Shown: piece after piece, positions 41,754-52,808 of the stretch
Numbering within the stretch: position 1 is the first letter of the stretch
Layout: the number at the start of each line of letters is the position of its first letter
Source: Lyophyllum atratum
Lineage: Eukaryota > Basidiomycota > Agaricomycetes > Agaricales > Lyophyllaceae
Reading direction: 5' to 3'
DNA length: 64,000 bases
Assembly: GCA_014905825.1 (NCBI GenBank)
Contig: JACGCN010000056.1
Coordinates: 62,001 to 126,000, forward strand
Program-made: the position numbers and the translations under genes
Notes under the pieces: generated by a model
What the model saw: only the letters and a program-made list of their open reading frames with translations
What the model was told of the DNA's origin: nothing
Databases searched by the model: none

Positions 41754-42767
41754 CTACAAGAAGGTATCGAACGATGGGACTTTGCTGAGCTCGTGCTCGA
41801 CCTTCTCTTTAAGGGGCTTAACGTCCACGCACATCCTATGTGGAATTGAGTACAGCCCATCCAGAGCCTCCCGGGACCTTTTCTCCTCCAAGTGCCCCCA
41901 TAGATGTATATGTGGAGGGCCTTCTGCGTTACGTGGAAAGTCATTTAACCATTTACTGCAAGCACTGCAGGCTGGATTCGCCGAAAACCGAACATTACGT
42001 GTAGTTACACCCTTGAAGGCTGCCCGGCTCCAGGCCTCGCGGTAAGAAATCTACAACAGTCAAATGAATAATCGCACCCAGGCGAGGAGCGAACATCGCG
42101 TACCCAAGGGATAACAAGTTGTGCGGAAAGAGATCTCGCTAATTTATCCAACGGGATGTCAAGGAGAAACTGGGCCGCCTCGACCAAGATGTCGATGTAA
42201 CCGTGCTTTGATGCATAGTTGGCGACCTCCACTGGATGCTCTGGGAGTAGACGACTTGAATGATAAGGGTAAGTTTCGCCCGATATGACGTTGGACAGGA
42301 TAATTTGTGCTCACCGCATACACATTTTACAGATGTTCATCAAGGAAAACATTTCGTATTTTTCTGCGGCTTCGGCGAGGGGTCCTAGAATTTCTATACC
42401 GGCGTCCTCGATATCGGGATGGCGCGCAGGGTAAATGAACTGGAAGAGGAGCTCCAGCGTCGCTGCATCCTCTGTCAGCGGTACTATTTGCCCGTGCGTA
42501 GCGAATCCAGATGGTGGGAATCCCCCTGCCGCTGCCTCCAAGTTCTTCCGATGGATGTGGATCAGGACTTTATCGGAGGACTCGAACGTAACGTCTGCAT
42601 CGCTAGCGCAGACTATGTGAAATATACAGGTGTTAGCCAAACCGCCATCGATCTGCGTCATGTAGCTACCACCGACATTTTTCTGATGTGCGCTGCGGAG
42701 GTGTCATATCCGAGCTGGTGAGCTGCCTCAAGTTTTTGCCATGAACGATTTCGTGTGCGCGAGACAT
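41754..42767 (-). CDS. BTB/POZ domain protein (copy 3)
   Basis: Exons on the minus strand: 42677-42767, 42315-42612, 42104-42254 and 41754-42050, 278 aa. The BTB exon reads CASDADVTFESSDKVLIHIHRK ... EAAEKYEMFSLMNIC. Exon 4 keeps SYREAWSRAAFK and CSAC, but the later CxH is CVD. The first exon was chosen because its end, RTSEK plus one base, splices into the Phe codon shared by the family. Reading straight through from the later ATG inside the intron would also be open, so start assignment rests on the splice model. Confidence 0.82.
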
Positions 42768-43129
42768 ATTTTTGCTTAGAGTTGGCTGGATATCGAGAGC
42801 GGGGATTCGACTATCAGGTGGGCAGAGATCGCAGCAGGAGGGAGAAGCCCAATGCCTCGTGGTTGCTTCATGCAAGAAGCTCGTCGATGGGCGTCTAAGT
42901 CAACAATCCAAAGCAGTCCAATTCTGGGAGTATCGTCGCCTCCCACACGCATCAAATATGACGGAAGATAAAATCTGATGTGGTTCATTTTATGCATGAT
43001 GATTGCACGAACCGTGAACGTACTACGGCACCGAAATCGGAGGGAAACTAGGTATGTACAGAATAGGCCGTAACGCTGCATGCTGAACCGCTGGTCCAAT
43101 GCTGATTATGGTTCAGCGTACATTATAAA
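42768..43129. other. Spacer between BTB copies 3 and 4
   Basis: Contains the copy of the repeated downstream block (ATCGGAGG ... GGTATGTAC, about 43035-43060). No other feature is recognised. Confidence 0.4.
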
Positions 43130-44143
43130 CTACAAGAAAGTATCAAAAGATGGGACTTTGCCGAGCTCCTCCTCGATCCTCTCTCGGAGGGGCTTGAAAT
43201 GCGAGCAATCGTCTTCAACTGGACCCGAGCACAGCGCCCCCAAAGACTCCCGGGACCTCTTGTCCCCCAACCTCGCCCATAGTTCAAGATGTTGAAATCC
43301 GTCTCCAGAACATGAAAAGATTTTGCAACTAGGGTCGCAAGCAGGGCAGAATGGGCGCTTCGTAGAAGAGCTCCTGTATGGGGAGGGAATTTTGGTTAAG
43401 CCCTTGAACGCTGCCCGGCTCCAGGCCTCCCGGTAACAGATCTACCACAATGAAATGATTAATCGGAGCCATCGAAGTAGCAAAAATCGTATACCCAAGG
43501 AGCAAGAAATGCTGGATGAAGCGATTTCGCTACTTCATCCAACGGGATGTCAAGGAGAAACGGGGGCACATCAACCAAAATATCGACGTAACCGTGCTTG
43601 GATGCGTAGTTGGCGACCTCCACAGGATGCTTTGGGAGTACATGACTAGAACGACGATCACGGGATCCCGGTCAGATCCAATACTTTAACTTATAGAAAA
43701 GGTTGTGCTCACTGCATACGCATTTTACAAATATTCATTGCGGAAAAGAACTCATATTTTTCGACAGCTTCGGCGAGTTGTTCTAGGGTTTCGATACTTG
43801 CATCTTTGAGATCGGGATGGCGTTGAGGATAAGCGAATTGGAAGAGGAGCTCGAGCGTCGCTGCATCCTCTGTGAGCGGCACTTCCTCCCCGTACGTATC
43901 GAATCCAGATGGTGGGAATCCGCCTGCCACAACCTCTAGATTCTTCCGATGGATGTGGAACAGGACGTTGTCGGAGGATACAAACATGACGTCTGCGTCG
44001 CTAGCGCAAACTAAGTGGAGTACAGAGGTTAGCCGTCCCGCCATCGATCTTCAGTGTGGCTTCCACTGACAGGTTTCAGATGTGCGCCGCGAGGTCTTCG
44101 CCTTGTCCTCCTTTCCAGCAATCAGATCGGGGGCGGTAGGCAT
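43130..44143 (-). CDS. BTB/POZ domain protein (copy 4)
   Basis: Exons: 44071-44143, 43713-44010, 43495-43645 and 43130-43441, 277 aa. The first exon, MPTAPDLIAGKEDK..., parallels copy 5. The BTB exon reads DADVMFVSSDNVLFHIHRK ... EAVEKYEFFSAMNIC. Exon 4 has CPAC and CSH plus extra Cys (SCKIFSC), the most complete version of the proposed metal site. It is tandem with copy 3 on the same strand and shares its 3' flank, so the pair arose by duplication of a unit larger than the gene. Confidence 0.85.
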
Positions 44144-46067
44144 AATTTGCCTTCAAGTGGGAAGAGTATCGCGGGCGGTTACACAGCTATCAGGTACGCA
44201 GAGGCCGCGGTGCGAGCGGGGGAAGCTCGGTGCCTCGTGGGTGCCTCGTGCAAGAAGCTCGTTGATGGGCGTCTAAGTTTACAATGCAAATCATTACAAT
44301 TGTGGGAGCGTGTCGTTTTCGAAAATTCTTCCAACCGTTCATGAGGAGACAGACTGGAGTAGAGAACATTCGCAACTGACGTTGAATTCGTCTTGGATTC
44401 GCCTTGTATTCATATACTTAGTTTACAAATATAGTCTCAATCCAGGTACAAGAAACCTGTAAAAGATAGCTTACCTCGAAGTGCAGAAGATGACCTCGTT
44501 TGCTGCGCAGGCCACCTGTTCTCTGTGGGCGTCATGAAGGGGTAGAAGGATACGAACTGTCACCGGGCCGTGAGTAGCCTTGTCTGGCATAGTCTTTTTC
44601 GCAAGACTATGCCAAACAATGCCCGCCAAATTTCCGAACACACAAACGAACCACATCATCCGCCTTCCAGGTCGTTTCGATGTCCCTATATTGCACCAAT
44701 CCCGCTCAACCGAGCTAATCATAAGCCTTTCATTGCCTATCAAAGTCCATACCGAGAGTCTACGAGTCTATATGCGTGTGAGCCTTCACCTGGTCATCAT
44801 CCGTGTAGCACCGCATCACAAACCAGTTGAGCCCTCTAGTAGTCTAAGGTATACACGCTTGCGGTGTCGTTGCTCTCATCTTGGGCCTTCCAGCAACGCA
44901 GTTGTCGGCAGGCAGAAAACTGGATATAGCACTGGAAGCGGTCTCATCGTATGTCTCATCCGCCTCCTTTTAAGTCTTGAAATCGTCTGGCTAATTATCC
45001 CCTCCAACAGTATACTATGATGTGTCGGGTGTCTCTTAAGCCTCGCGATGCGGGACATTTAGTTTCTGCGCACACCGAACTCTAGTGTATATTCTGCCGC
45101 CTTGAATCGGCGGCGAGGACGGGTTCACCATTTGCAGTCAGACTGCCACACTTGGAGCTCCCTTCCTAAGTAGCCTTGCTGCGTCTCATATGTTCACGAG
45201 CTTGTCCTCTTTCTCCATGGTTTCGTCACCGCTCCTTACATTTTTCTTCATGTGTGTCGAAAGTCTTCTAGTCCTACTTGTTCTCTTTCCCTCATCCCGA
45301 TTTCCAGAATGATGATTCTGGAAGGGTTGAAATATCGCCAATTTGAATCTGATGATGAATGCATGGTTCGAACATGGAGACAGAGAAACAAGGAGGTGGG
45401 GAAAGAGACCCGCGACATGCCCGAGATCGTGTGGCGGTGGGTGGTCGGTAGGCCGGCGGCACGACCATATCGACACCATTCAGATCTGTCGGCTGACCCT
45501 TTCTTCTCCTGGCGACGCGATTGTTGGCGGACGATGACTTCGATGCCAAAGAGTGGAAATTTTCTCAACTTCGCGTCCGTGCTGTGGCCCATGTGCTACC
45601 GGCGTATGGAAAACGTTGCCGACGGCGAGTGAAGGAGTTCCTTCTTTCTCCTCGATATTCGGCACTCCGTACGCGATCAAGAGTATAGTACGTTTCTCAT
45701 ATCCGAGTGTGTCAGACCTCTGCGCAAGAATCAAACAAGACAGAACAAAGAATCTGACTTGCGTAATTTCACATATTACACGGATAGCGGACGAATGGGA
45801 CCGAAAACGGAGGAGAACAAGGTATGTACCGAAGCAGGAGCTTTTCGTCAAAGTTCTCATTTAATCGTAGCCCAGTGAGCCTATCCCTCGAGGAGCCGCG
45901 CCACGCATACATCCGATGTCAACATCTAGCTTTTGAAACGCAATCGGGAATACAACTTTAAGACTACCAATGAAACTTCGCTGCACGGTTCGTATTTGTC
46001 ATTCCACGGAATAAGCATAATCGAAAACACTACACGGTGGTCCAAAGTCAGCGATGTAGATCGTAAA
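44144..46067. other. Intergenic, 1.9 kb: hairpins and a duplicated flank, no gene supported
   Basis: Contains a perfect 12-bp-arm hairpin (listed separately), a 9-bp-arm palindrome (TTCCAGAAT/ATTCTGGAA, 45302-45323) and the block shared with other BTB 3' flanks (about 45805-45830). Several 80-145 codon frames overlap on both strands; none shows domains. Confidence 0.4.
44585..44614. repeat. Perfect hairpin, 12-bp arms and 6-bp loop
   Basis: TGGCATAGTCTT and AAGACTATGCCA flank TTTCGC. It is not next to a stop codon of an assigned gene. It may be the tip of a decayed small inverted-repeat element. Confidence 0.6.
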
Positions 46068-47053
46068 CTACAAGAAGGTATCAAAAGATGGGACATTTCT
46101 GAGCTCCTCCTCGACTCGCTCTTTCAGGGGCTTGACATGCATGCAATGGATATTGGGAGTTAAATACAGCTCCTCCAGAGCCTCCCGGGACCTTTTCTCA
46201 CCGAGAATCCCCCATAGTTGGACATGTTGAAAGCCGCCCCAGGTCTTTCTGCAAACATCGCAGTACATGCCACCGTCTCCATGTTTCATACATCTGGCGG
46301 GCATTGTAGTTACACCCCTGAATGCTGCCCGGCTCCAGGCCTCCCGGTAACAAATCTACCATAACGTCATAATTAATCGAAGCCATGCAAGGAGCGACGA
46401 TCGCATACCCAAGGAGCAAGAAGTGATATAGAAAGGGATTTCGCTAATTCGTCCAACGGGATGTCAAGGATAAACGGAGGCGCCTCAACCAAGATGTCGA
46501 TGTAACCGTGCTTTGATGCATAGTTGGCGACCTCTATAGGATGCTTCGGTAGTAAAAGCCTAGAATGACAATCATTCAGTCCCACTTGATACGAACACTG
46601 ATAGAAGAGTCCGTGCTCACTGCATATGCGTCTTACAGATGTTCATCACGGAAAAGATCTCATATTTTTCTGCGGCTTCGGCGAGGCCTCCTAAGGTTTC
46701 AATCCCGGCATCTTTGAGATCAGGATGGCGCGAAGGATAGATGAATTGGAAGAGGAGCTCCAGCGTCGCTGCATCCTCTGTCAGCGGCACTTCTTCCCCG
46801 TCCGTGTCGAATTCAGATGGTGGAAACCCCCCTGCCACGACCTCTAGATTCTTCCGATGGATGTGGAGCAGGACGTTGTCCGAGGATACGAACTTGACGT
46901 CTGCATCGCTAGCACAGACTATGTGGAATACAGAGGTTAGCCACCCCGCCATCGATCTGCGTCGTGTGGCTCCCACTGACATTTTTCAGATGTGCGCCGC
47001 GGAGCTTTCGACTCGTCCTCCTTGCCAGCAATCGGATCGGGTGCGAGAGGCAT
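46068..47053 (-). CDS. BTB/POZ domain protein (copy 5)
   Basis: Exons: 46981-47053, 46621-46918, 46409-46559 and 46068-46355, 269 aa. The BTB exon reads CASDADVKFVSSDNVLLHIHRK ... EAAEKYEIFSVMNIC. Exon 4 has YREAWSRAAF, CDVC and CMHVKPL, a complete CxxC plus CxH set, and ends VPSFDTFL. The intron 1 donor is GTCAGT. An in-frame ATG inside intron 1 makes an unspliced start possible, but the exon 1 peptide is conserved with copy 4, which supports splicing. Confidence 0.86.
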
Positions 47054-47546
47054 ATTTTCCCTTCAAGCGGGATCAGTATCCAAGGCGGTCACGCAGCTAT
47101 CAGGTAGGCAAAGGTTGCGGTGTGGGGGGCCGGAGAAGCTCGGTGGCTCGTGTTTGCCTCATGCAAGAAGCTCGTCGATGGGCGCCCGGGCGTCTAAGTC
47201 AACAATACCAAGCAGTCCAATCGTGGGAGCATGTCCTTTTCTCAAATGCTTCGAAACGTTTACGATGCTGAGATAAAGTGAAGTAAAGATTTTCGCAACT
47301 GAGGTTGAATTCGCCTTGGATTTCGGATAATTCTAAAAAATAGAGTCTCAATCAACGTTAGATGATGCTCCAGACCGTCTGCAGCTGGCAGACACGCGTT
47401 ACGGTTCAGATCACTTGGGAATTGGTGACACGTGATAAACTTACCCACGGACCTTACCGCATCGCGGCCGGCCGCCGCCCCGACAACCACATTAATATTA
47501 TCTTTCATATCCAGCTTCAAGTACTTGATACCTGACAACATTCCAG
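47054..47546. other. Spacer upstream of BTB copies 5 and 6, nothing recognised
   Basis: No coding sequence beyond the flanking genes. The first 200 bp resemble the 5' flank of copies 3 and 4 (a shared GCAAGAAGCTCGT block). Confidence 0.35.
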
Positions 47547-48086
47547 GCAACTTCTTCCGTCTAATCTGGTTACAAACACGAGCACCGTGATGGTCTACGC
47601 TATGAGGACTAAAAATCACGAGGTCATGGACATGGCTGCTCCGTTGTTGATCGGAAACTGCGTTGGGGACACGGTAAAGCTCCTGAGCCCTGAATGGATC
47701 GTCCGATGGGTAAGCCCTTTATCCCGTCCTCCATCCAGATTGTCTGACCGTCTCATACAGGTAAAATATTATGACGAATGGAACAAGATCGCCAAACAAG
47801 CGCTGTCTTTCTCTTCCACACGCAGCGTATCGACCACCACCCAAAAAAAGACCCAAAAAATATTAAGAGACGAAGATGCGACCAGTGTCATGATGCACTC
47901 GCGGACTTGCTGACGATACAAATCTTGTGCAAGCTAGGTCAGGGTGTTCAGGCACTTGTAAACTTGAATGACACCTTCAAGACGGATATCAGCGTCTGCT
48001 GCTCTGCTTCACGGAAGGACATTCGACTGTGGAGACTTTCTGTGGAAGAGGCCATAGGGCGCCTGCCAAAGTTCAGCACGCTGTAG
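47547..48086 (+). pseudogene. BTB-family relic (copy 6): 3' half only, frameshifted
   Basis: Exon-3-like (47547-47709, LLPSNL ... LLSPEWIVRW) and exon-4-like (from 47761, VKYYDEWNKIAKQAL) segments match the C-terminal half of the family, including a CDQC pair and an end VEEAIGRLPKFSTL. The BTB exon is missing upstream. The reading frame shifts within 47840-47860, where two A-runs (seven and six A) occur. Either the gene is dead or the homopolymers carry an assembly error. Confidence 0.65.
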
Positions 48087-48772
48087 GGCTAGTGCTATTT
48101 ACTTGAACTCAGTATATTGGCAAACAACTTCCGAAGTTTTCGATTCCTAACGAGGATGCAGTTCAAGAGATATAACCGGTGGTCTTTAGCTCTTATGCAG
48201 TCTATTCGCCTGATGTTCAGAATTGGCAGAACGAAGTGGAACATGTTATACAAGACATGCAAGGTTATATCGATTTCCTCTGAACTTGTCAACTACCTGT
48301 ACGACCTTTGTGACATTCCGTAACATCCATAATCGGCGTTGCTGCTCTGACAGTCATGCCTGTTATCAGCTTGCGTACAGTTAAGACGAGTTGGGTGCGT
48401 ACGTCGAGACGAAACACTCAACCTTCCATAATTCGACTTCGCTACTCCATATTTCATCATACATAGATGACACGGGTTACATATGAGTACTGTTTGTAGT
48501 ACTTCTTGTCGTTCCTGATGATATAGAAACCGAAACTCATTGCTATTCAGCAAATAAAGGAGGAAATGTTGAAAGATACGTACCCGTGATGCGGCGAGGT
48601 TTTGAGAAGCTTCTCCACGACGTCCGACATGGAACATAGTTTCACTAAGACAGAGGAGGCTTTACGGTATGTCGATGACGTGCGGCATGTATCAGGACGG
48701 CTGAAGGCCCTTTGCCTATGTGCTGCCTAGCTGCCTTGTGCGTCAGTAGATGGTCGGACTACGGGGCATAAA
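48087..48772. other. Intergenic, nothing recognised
   Basis: A/T-rich spacer between two BTB relics; no supported feature. Confidence 0.35.
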
Positions 48773-49075
48773 TCACGAAAATACGCATACCTCATGAGAA
48801 ACCACCTCACACTCTTCTGCCGCTGTTGCGAGGGCTGCGAGTACATCCCCGCCAATTCTGACGAAGGTAAGAGGGGATGTATGCGGGTACGCGAACTGGG
48901 ATAAGAGATGAAGTGTGGAGGCCGTCTCTTCCAGCGGAACTACTTCGCCCTCAGTCGAATTATCTGCAGGCGGAAAACTTTCCACAGATGGCTTCAACTC
49001 CAAGATAGGACATATCAACGCAAAGCTGAACGCCATCCTTCTACATAAACGTAACATCTGACTCAGATGCGTCAC
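48773..49075 (-). pseudogene. BTB-family relic (copy 7)
   Basis: On the minus strand the segment FPPADNSTEGEVVPLEETA ... LLSQFAYP ... LATAAEECEVVS matches the second half of the BTB exon. The start of the domain (SESDVTF) is present in another frame and runs into a stop after TFM. No later exons are found. The locus is a broken, older copy. Confidence 0.65.
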
Positions 49076-49850
49076 CGGCCTCAAAGCCCCGTTATTGTTC
49101 AGTCATCCCTGGTCGATTCTGTGATACAGCTCAGAGGTTCGGGCGACTGCCATCGTAGGATCATTCAGAGACTCATCCTATGTTTCCATACCAGTCATGA
49201 CTGGATCGACAGGGTTCAACAGCGAGACGTAGCTTCTGACGAGATTCGAGGCTTGAAGTTACGGTGCCTGCAGCCTATGGTTGTTGGTCGGAAACGGGGC
49301 TCGGGGATTCCCGAGAATTAGAACTTGCCATAGCCGACTATAACCGAACGCTCGATGCTTGGCGCTCGCCAGCTCGCTGCTGTGCATCAATTTGTTACCA
49401 CTGCGAGACGAATGATACCCCGCGAACTCATACACTGACAGACGAGAAAGGGTTCTGCGCCGTAGGTCATTCAAGTTGAATCAGCTTGGACAGTGCCGTA
49501 CTAATTCACGTCTCTCTGAAGGATTTCATCGAACCTCTAATCTCTCTCTCAGACAATTTTCGAGGCTCTGGCTACACTACATGAGGAGCTTTGTGCAGCA
49601 AAAAAATCGGGACCTTAGAGAACCTTGCGCGAAGGATTCTAAATCCATGTCTAGTACATCGTTCACAATAGTTTTCGCCACGTTTCAGGATAAGACATTC
49701 ACCATATCAAGGTTCCACTCACTATCCACCGGTAGACATGTCTCAAGCACGTCACCTCCCCTATTGCCCTGTTTTATCTCTTTTCCCTCGTGACTATCGT
49801 GTACTCGGGCCACTCGATAGATTCGAGCTGGTGCGATCCAATCAACTCCC
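49076..49850. other. Intergenic, nothing assigned
   Basis: One plus frame near 49264-49479 has a CYHCETND cluster reminiscent of the CxxC segment of BTB exon 4, but no neighbouring BTB sequence supports it. Confidence 0.3.
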
Positions 49851-50830
49851 ATGAAGTTCCGCTCCCTGGTTACCCATCTACGAAAGCACGATTCAATGCC
49901 GAGATCAGGCTCTACACAGTCTACACAGTTCTCTGTGCCGGAAGCTACGGAAATATGTGAGTGTCTGCATCTTTAAAACACGCTGGTTGACTCAGATTGC
50001 GCCCGGGCAGCTTTCGCTGCAAATCCAGACATCACATTCCGGTCCAGCGATGGGATTCTCTTCCACCTTCACAAAATCCATCTGCAAGTTGAAGCGGGCG
50101 GCTTCGCACCTTCCGAATTCCATACCCACGGAGAAGTCGTTCCTCTGACCGAGGACTCTGCGACGTTGAGTGTACTGTTCAAATTCCTATATCCTGCCTG
50201 CCGCGCCGCTACTATCCTGGAATCGATCAAGCCTGCGCTGCTTGAAACCGTAGCAGAAGCGGCAGAGAAGTACGAAGTGTATACGGCGATGGATGTATGC
50301 TACGCACGTCTGGGGTAAGCACTATACATCTGCCTTCTAAAAGTGTTTGCTGATACCCGTTTCAGGGAGTCGTTGCCTGCTGAGGCACACCGAATCATGC
50401 TTTTTGCGTATAAGCACGAGAACATCGATCTTCTCGATAGGGCCGCGCTGGCTCTCTTGGGGCAACCATTCATGACAGTTATGAAACAGTTACCACAGGA
50501 TCTCGCTCTGCATTGGGTGCGCATTAGTATTCCTGAACATTCAACTGCAATTAATAACCACCCGTTTCCTTGCAGGCCATGTACTACAACAGATGGAGTT
50601 GCATCCAGCGAGAGGCGTGTTCGTGGCACGCCGTCCAGTACAAGTGGAAATGTAAAAGCAGCGCCTGCGTGAATATCATCAAGGACATGGGAGCGGAGGA
50701 GTTGGTGATAATGTCCCCCGATCTAGTAGCGAGAATGACGGAAGTGCATGGAGACAGTGGTGGGAGCTGGTCCGAGTACGTGAAAAAGAAAAGTGACGAG
50801 ATCCCGAAGTTCAGCAGTTTTCGAAAATGA
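49851..50830 (+). CDS. BTB/POZ domain protein (copy 8), divergent
   Basis: Exons: 49851-49956, 49996-50314, 50366-50516 and 50576-50830, 276 aa. The BTB exon is longer than in the other copies (319 versus 298 nt) and reads NPDITFRSSDGILFHLHK ... LTEDSATLSVLFKFLY ... EAAEKYEVYTAMDVC. Exon 3 is again 151 nt. Exon 4 starts AMYYNRWSC, lacks the family CxxC and has other Cys (KCKSSAC). The codon at the exon 1-2 junction is Tyr instead of Phe. An alternative start is the in-frame ATG at 49896. It is the most divergent intact member. Confidence 0.82.
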
Positions 50831-52808
50831 TCATGATTCGTCTTGCATGCAGCCGACGACCTGTTCGATCGTTACAAGGTGAAGTGCGGGCTCGCTCATC
50901 GCTCATGATTCATGGATTTTCATGTTAAGCGAAGGCTGAATTAATGCTGTCGGCAGCCAGCGCTGCATATATACAACATCAAGAAGGGATCGTTTGGCTG
51001 ATATATAACGCCGGCGCGACCGGTCTGAAAACTTGCCAGTGAACATGGATCGTCTTCGACCCTCCTGGCCAGCACAAACTCGAGTATACCAACGTATGTC
51101 ATGCAATCGTCCTCGCATCTCCCCTCAGGCCTTACATATAACTTGTCATCCCAGCGGTCTGGATCATTTCTCCGCGATAGTTGCACGGTATATAATCAAT
51201 CACACAGTTGGCGGCCTTCTCACAATTCTGGCATGTTCGTTAGTCTCGATACCAGCCGTTACGGATTTGGTACACTGTTGGGGGTGTAATTACTACCGTA
51301 ACTATTACCACCCTCACACAATCCCAAAACGGAACACCCCAGTTTCCTGATTAAACATTGCGCACTCTCATTCAGATAAACCATTGCGATAACTGACAAG
51401 GCGACTGGGTTCGAGTCTACATGTTCGTTAGAAATCACTTCTGCCATTCTCACAACGGTCCGAAGCGTACAAGGCTTGTGAGTCTCAGCTATCCCGAGGA
51501 CCACTCGGAACGGATTTGTGTTTCTTGTTCTCGGGCAAGGTGAGCGTTCTCCTCGCCCCATCCCATCTAACTAGCCGCTCTAATTTGTTGATTGCAGGGG
51601 TGCTGTACCTCAGATGCGCGCAAATGCGACCTTCCACAAGCCTGGTCTCCGCTGAAGTCCGTTCAGCGTCACTTCCTCGTTCAGTCTCGCGTCCCTGATC
51701 AGCGGCGCCGTGAGTGGTATACTTCCACCGTCCGTAACCCAAGCTCAATGTACTCTCACGTCGCCTTGCCTTCCAGAAAATATCTGTAACCGAGCCCCCT
51801 CGTTCCCAAGCCCACTGAGTCCACCTCTCTAATCTGTCGCGCCTGACATGCAGGGTGGTGTCATTCGACGACTATTAACGGCCCGTACCCCTTTTTCTCT
51901 ATCCCTCTTGTTCACACGAACGAGTCCGCCGACCGAGAGCCCCATCCCATCGCGACGCGCTACCCGGCCCCCTCACTGCAAGTTTCTTCCTGGACAGCCA
52001 ATGGGAGGACAAGCACGGTCGCACGAGGGCTCGCTTGCGAGCACCAATATCGAGTCCACGACCTTCATGTCCTCCTTCTGGCTCGTCGATGAGTTTGGCG
52101 AGGATCCCATCACCCGGGCTGCGCAGGCGCGGGAGGAGGCGGGTACGACATGCACATCATTAGTAACGACGTTGCAACCGTTACTTTACTTGGGTTTTCT
52201 TGGTGTATCGAGGACATACTATGCATGCGAATTCTGGGAAGATGGGGTGGGATATGCATCTGGATCAAGGCTTGCGGGAACAATATAGAAACGACATGAC
52301 TAGGATACTTTTGATGTAGGCGCCCGCGGCCTGGGTAGTACTCGAGCACAGAGATGAGTCAACGAATCTGCCAAAAGCGATCCGAAAGAAAAGACGAAGG
52401 AGTCAAAGTAGATGGAGATGGATCCTACATACGTGATGCCGATGATGGTAGATGGGGTATATATGTAAGCAAATGACGAAGGAGATGAGGATAGTACGAC
52501 GAATGAATGAAGAGAAGGTAAGCAAGTAAGTAATCAAGTGCGCGTATCTAGTCAAATGCACTCCTTCAAGGTAGGCCCCTCTCATCCCCCTCCGCGACGT
52601 CCACCATTCGCGGGGTCCCTGTTCGACCACACCAGCGGAGCACATAGCTCACAATATCTACAAACCAAACGCCCAACCAACCAACCAAAGCAGCCACCCA
52701 ACGCAACGCAAGAAAGCATAGGCGGAGGCGGAGAGATGGAGAGAGGGGGAGAGAGGGATGGGGCGAAAAGTCAGCGGGGGGACGCGGGCACGACGAGCAG
52801 CGGGGGGT
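50831..52808. other. Intergenic, about 2 kb; possible small exon but no gene supported
   Basis: A plus frame at about 52001-52142 (MGGQARSHEG ... FWLVDEFGEDPITRAAQ) ends at a GTACGA donor and has protein-like composition, but no partner exon was found. A minus frame at 51259-51561 also looks non-random. Neither is assigned. Purine-rich low-complexity sequence lies at about 52725-52770. Confidence 0.3.

Noticed and set aside
46919..46980. Unspliced starts inside intron 1 of BTB copies 3, 4 and 5
   Set aside because: These frames are open, but the upstream exon 1 peptides are conserved between copies 4 and 5 and splice into the family Phe codon, which explains the open intron as chance.
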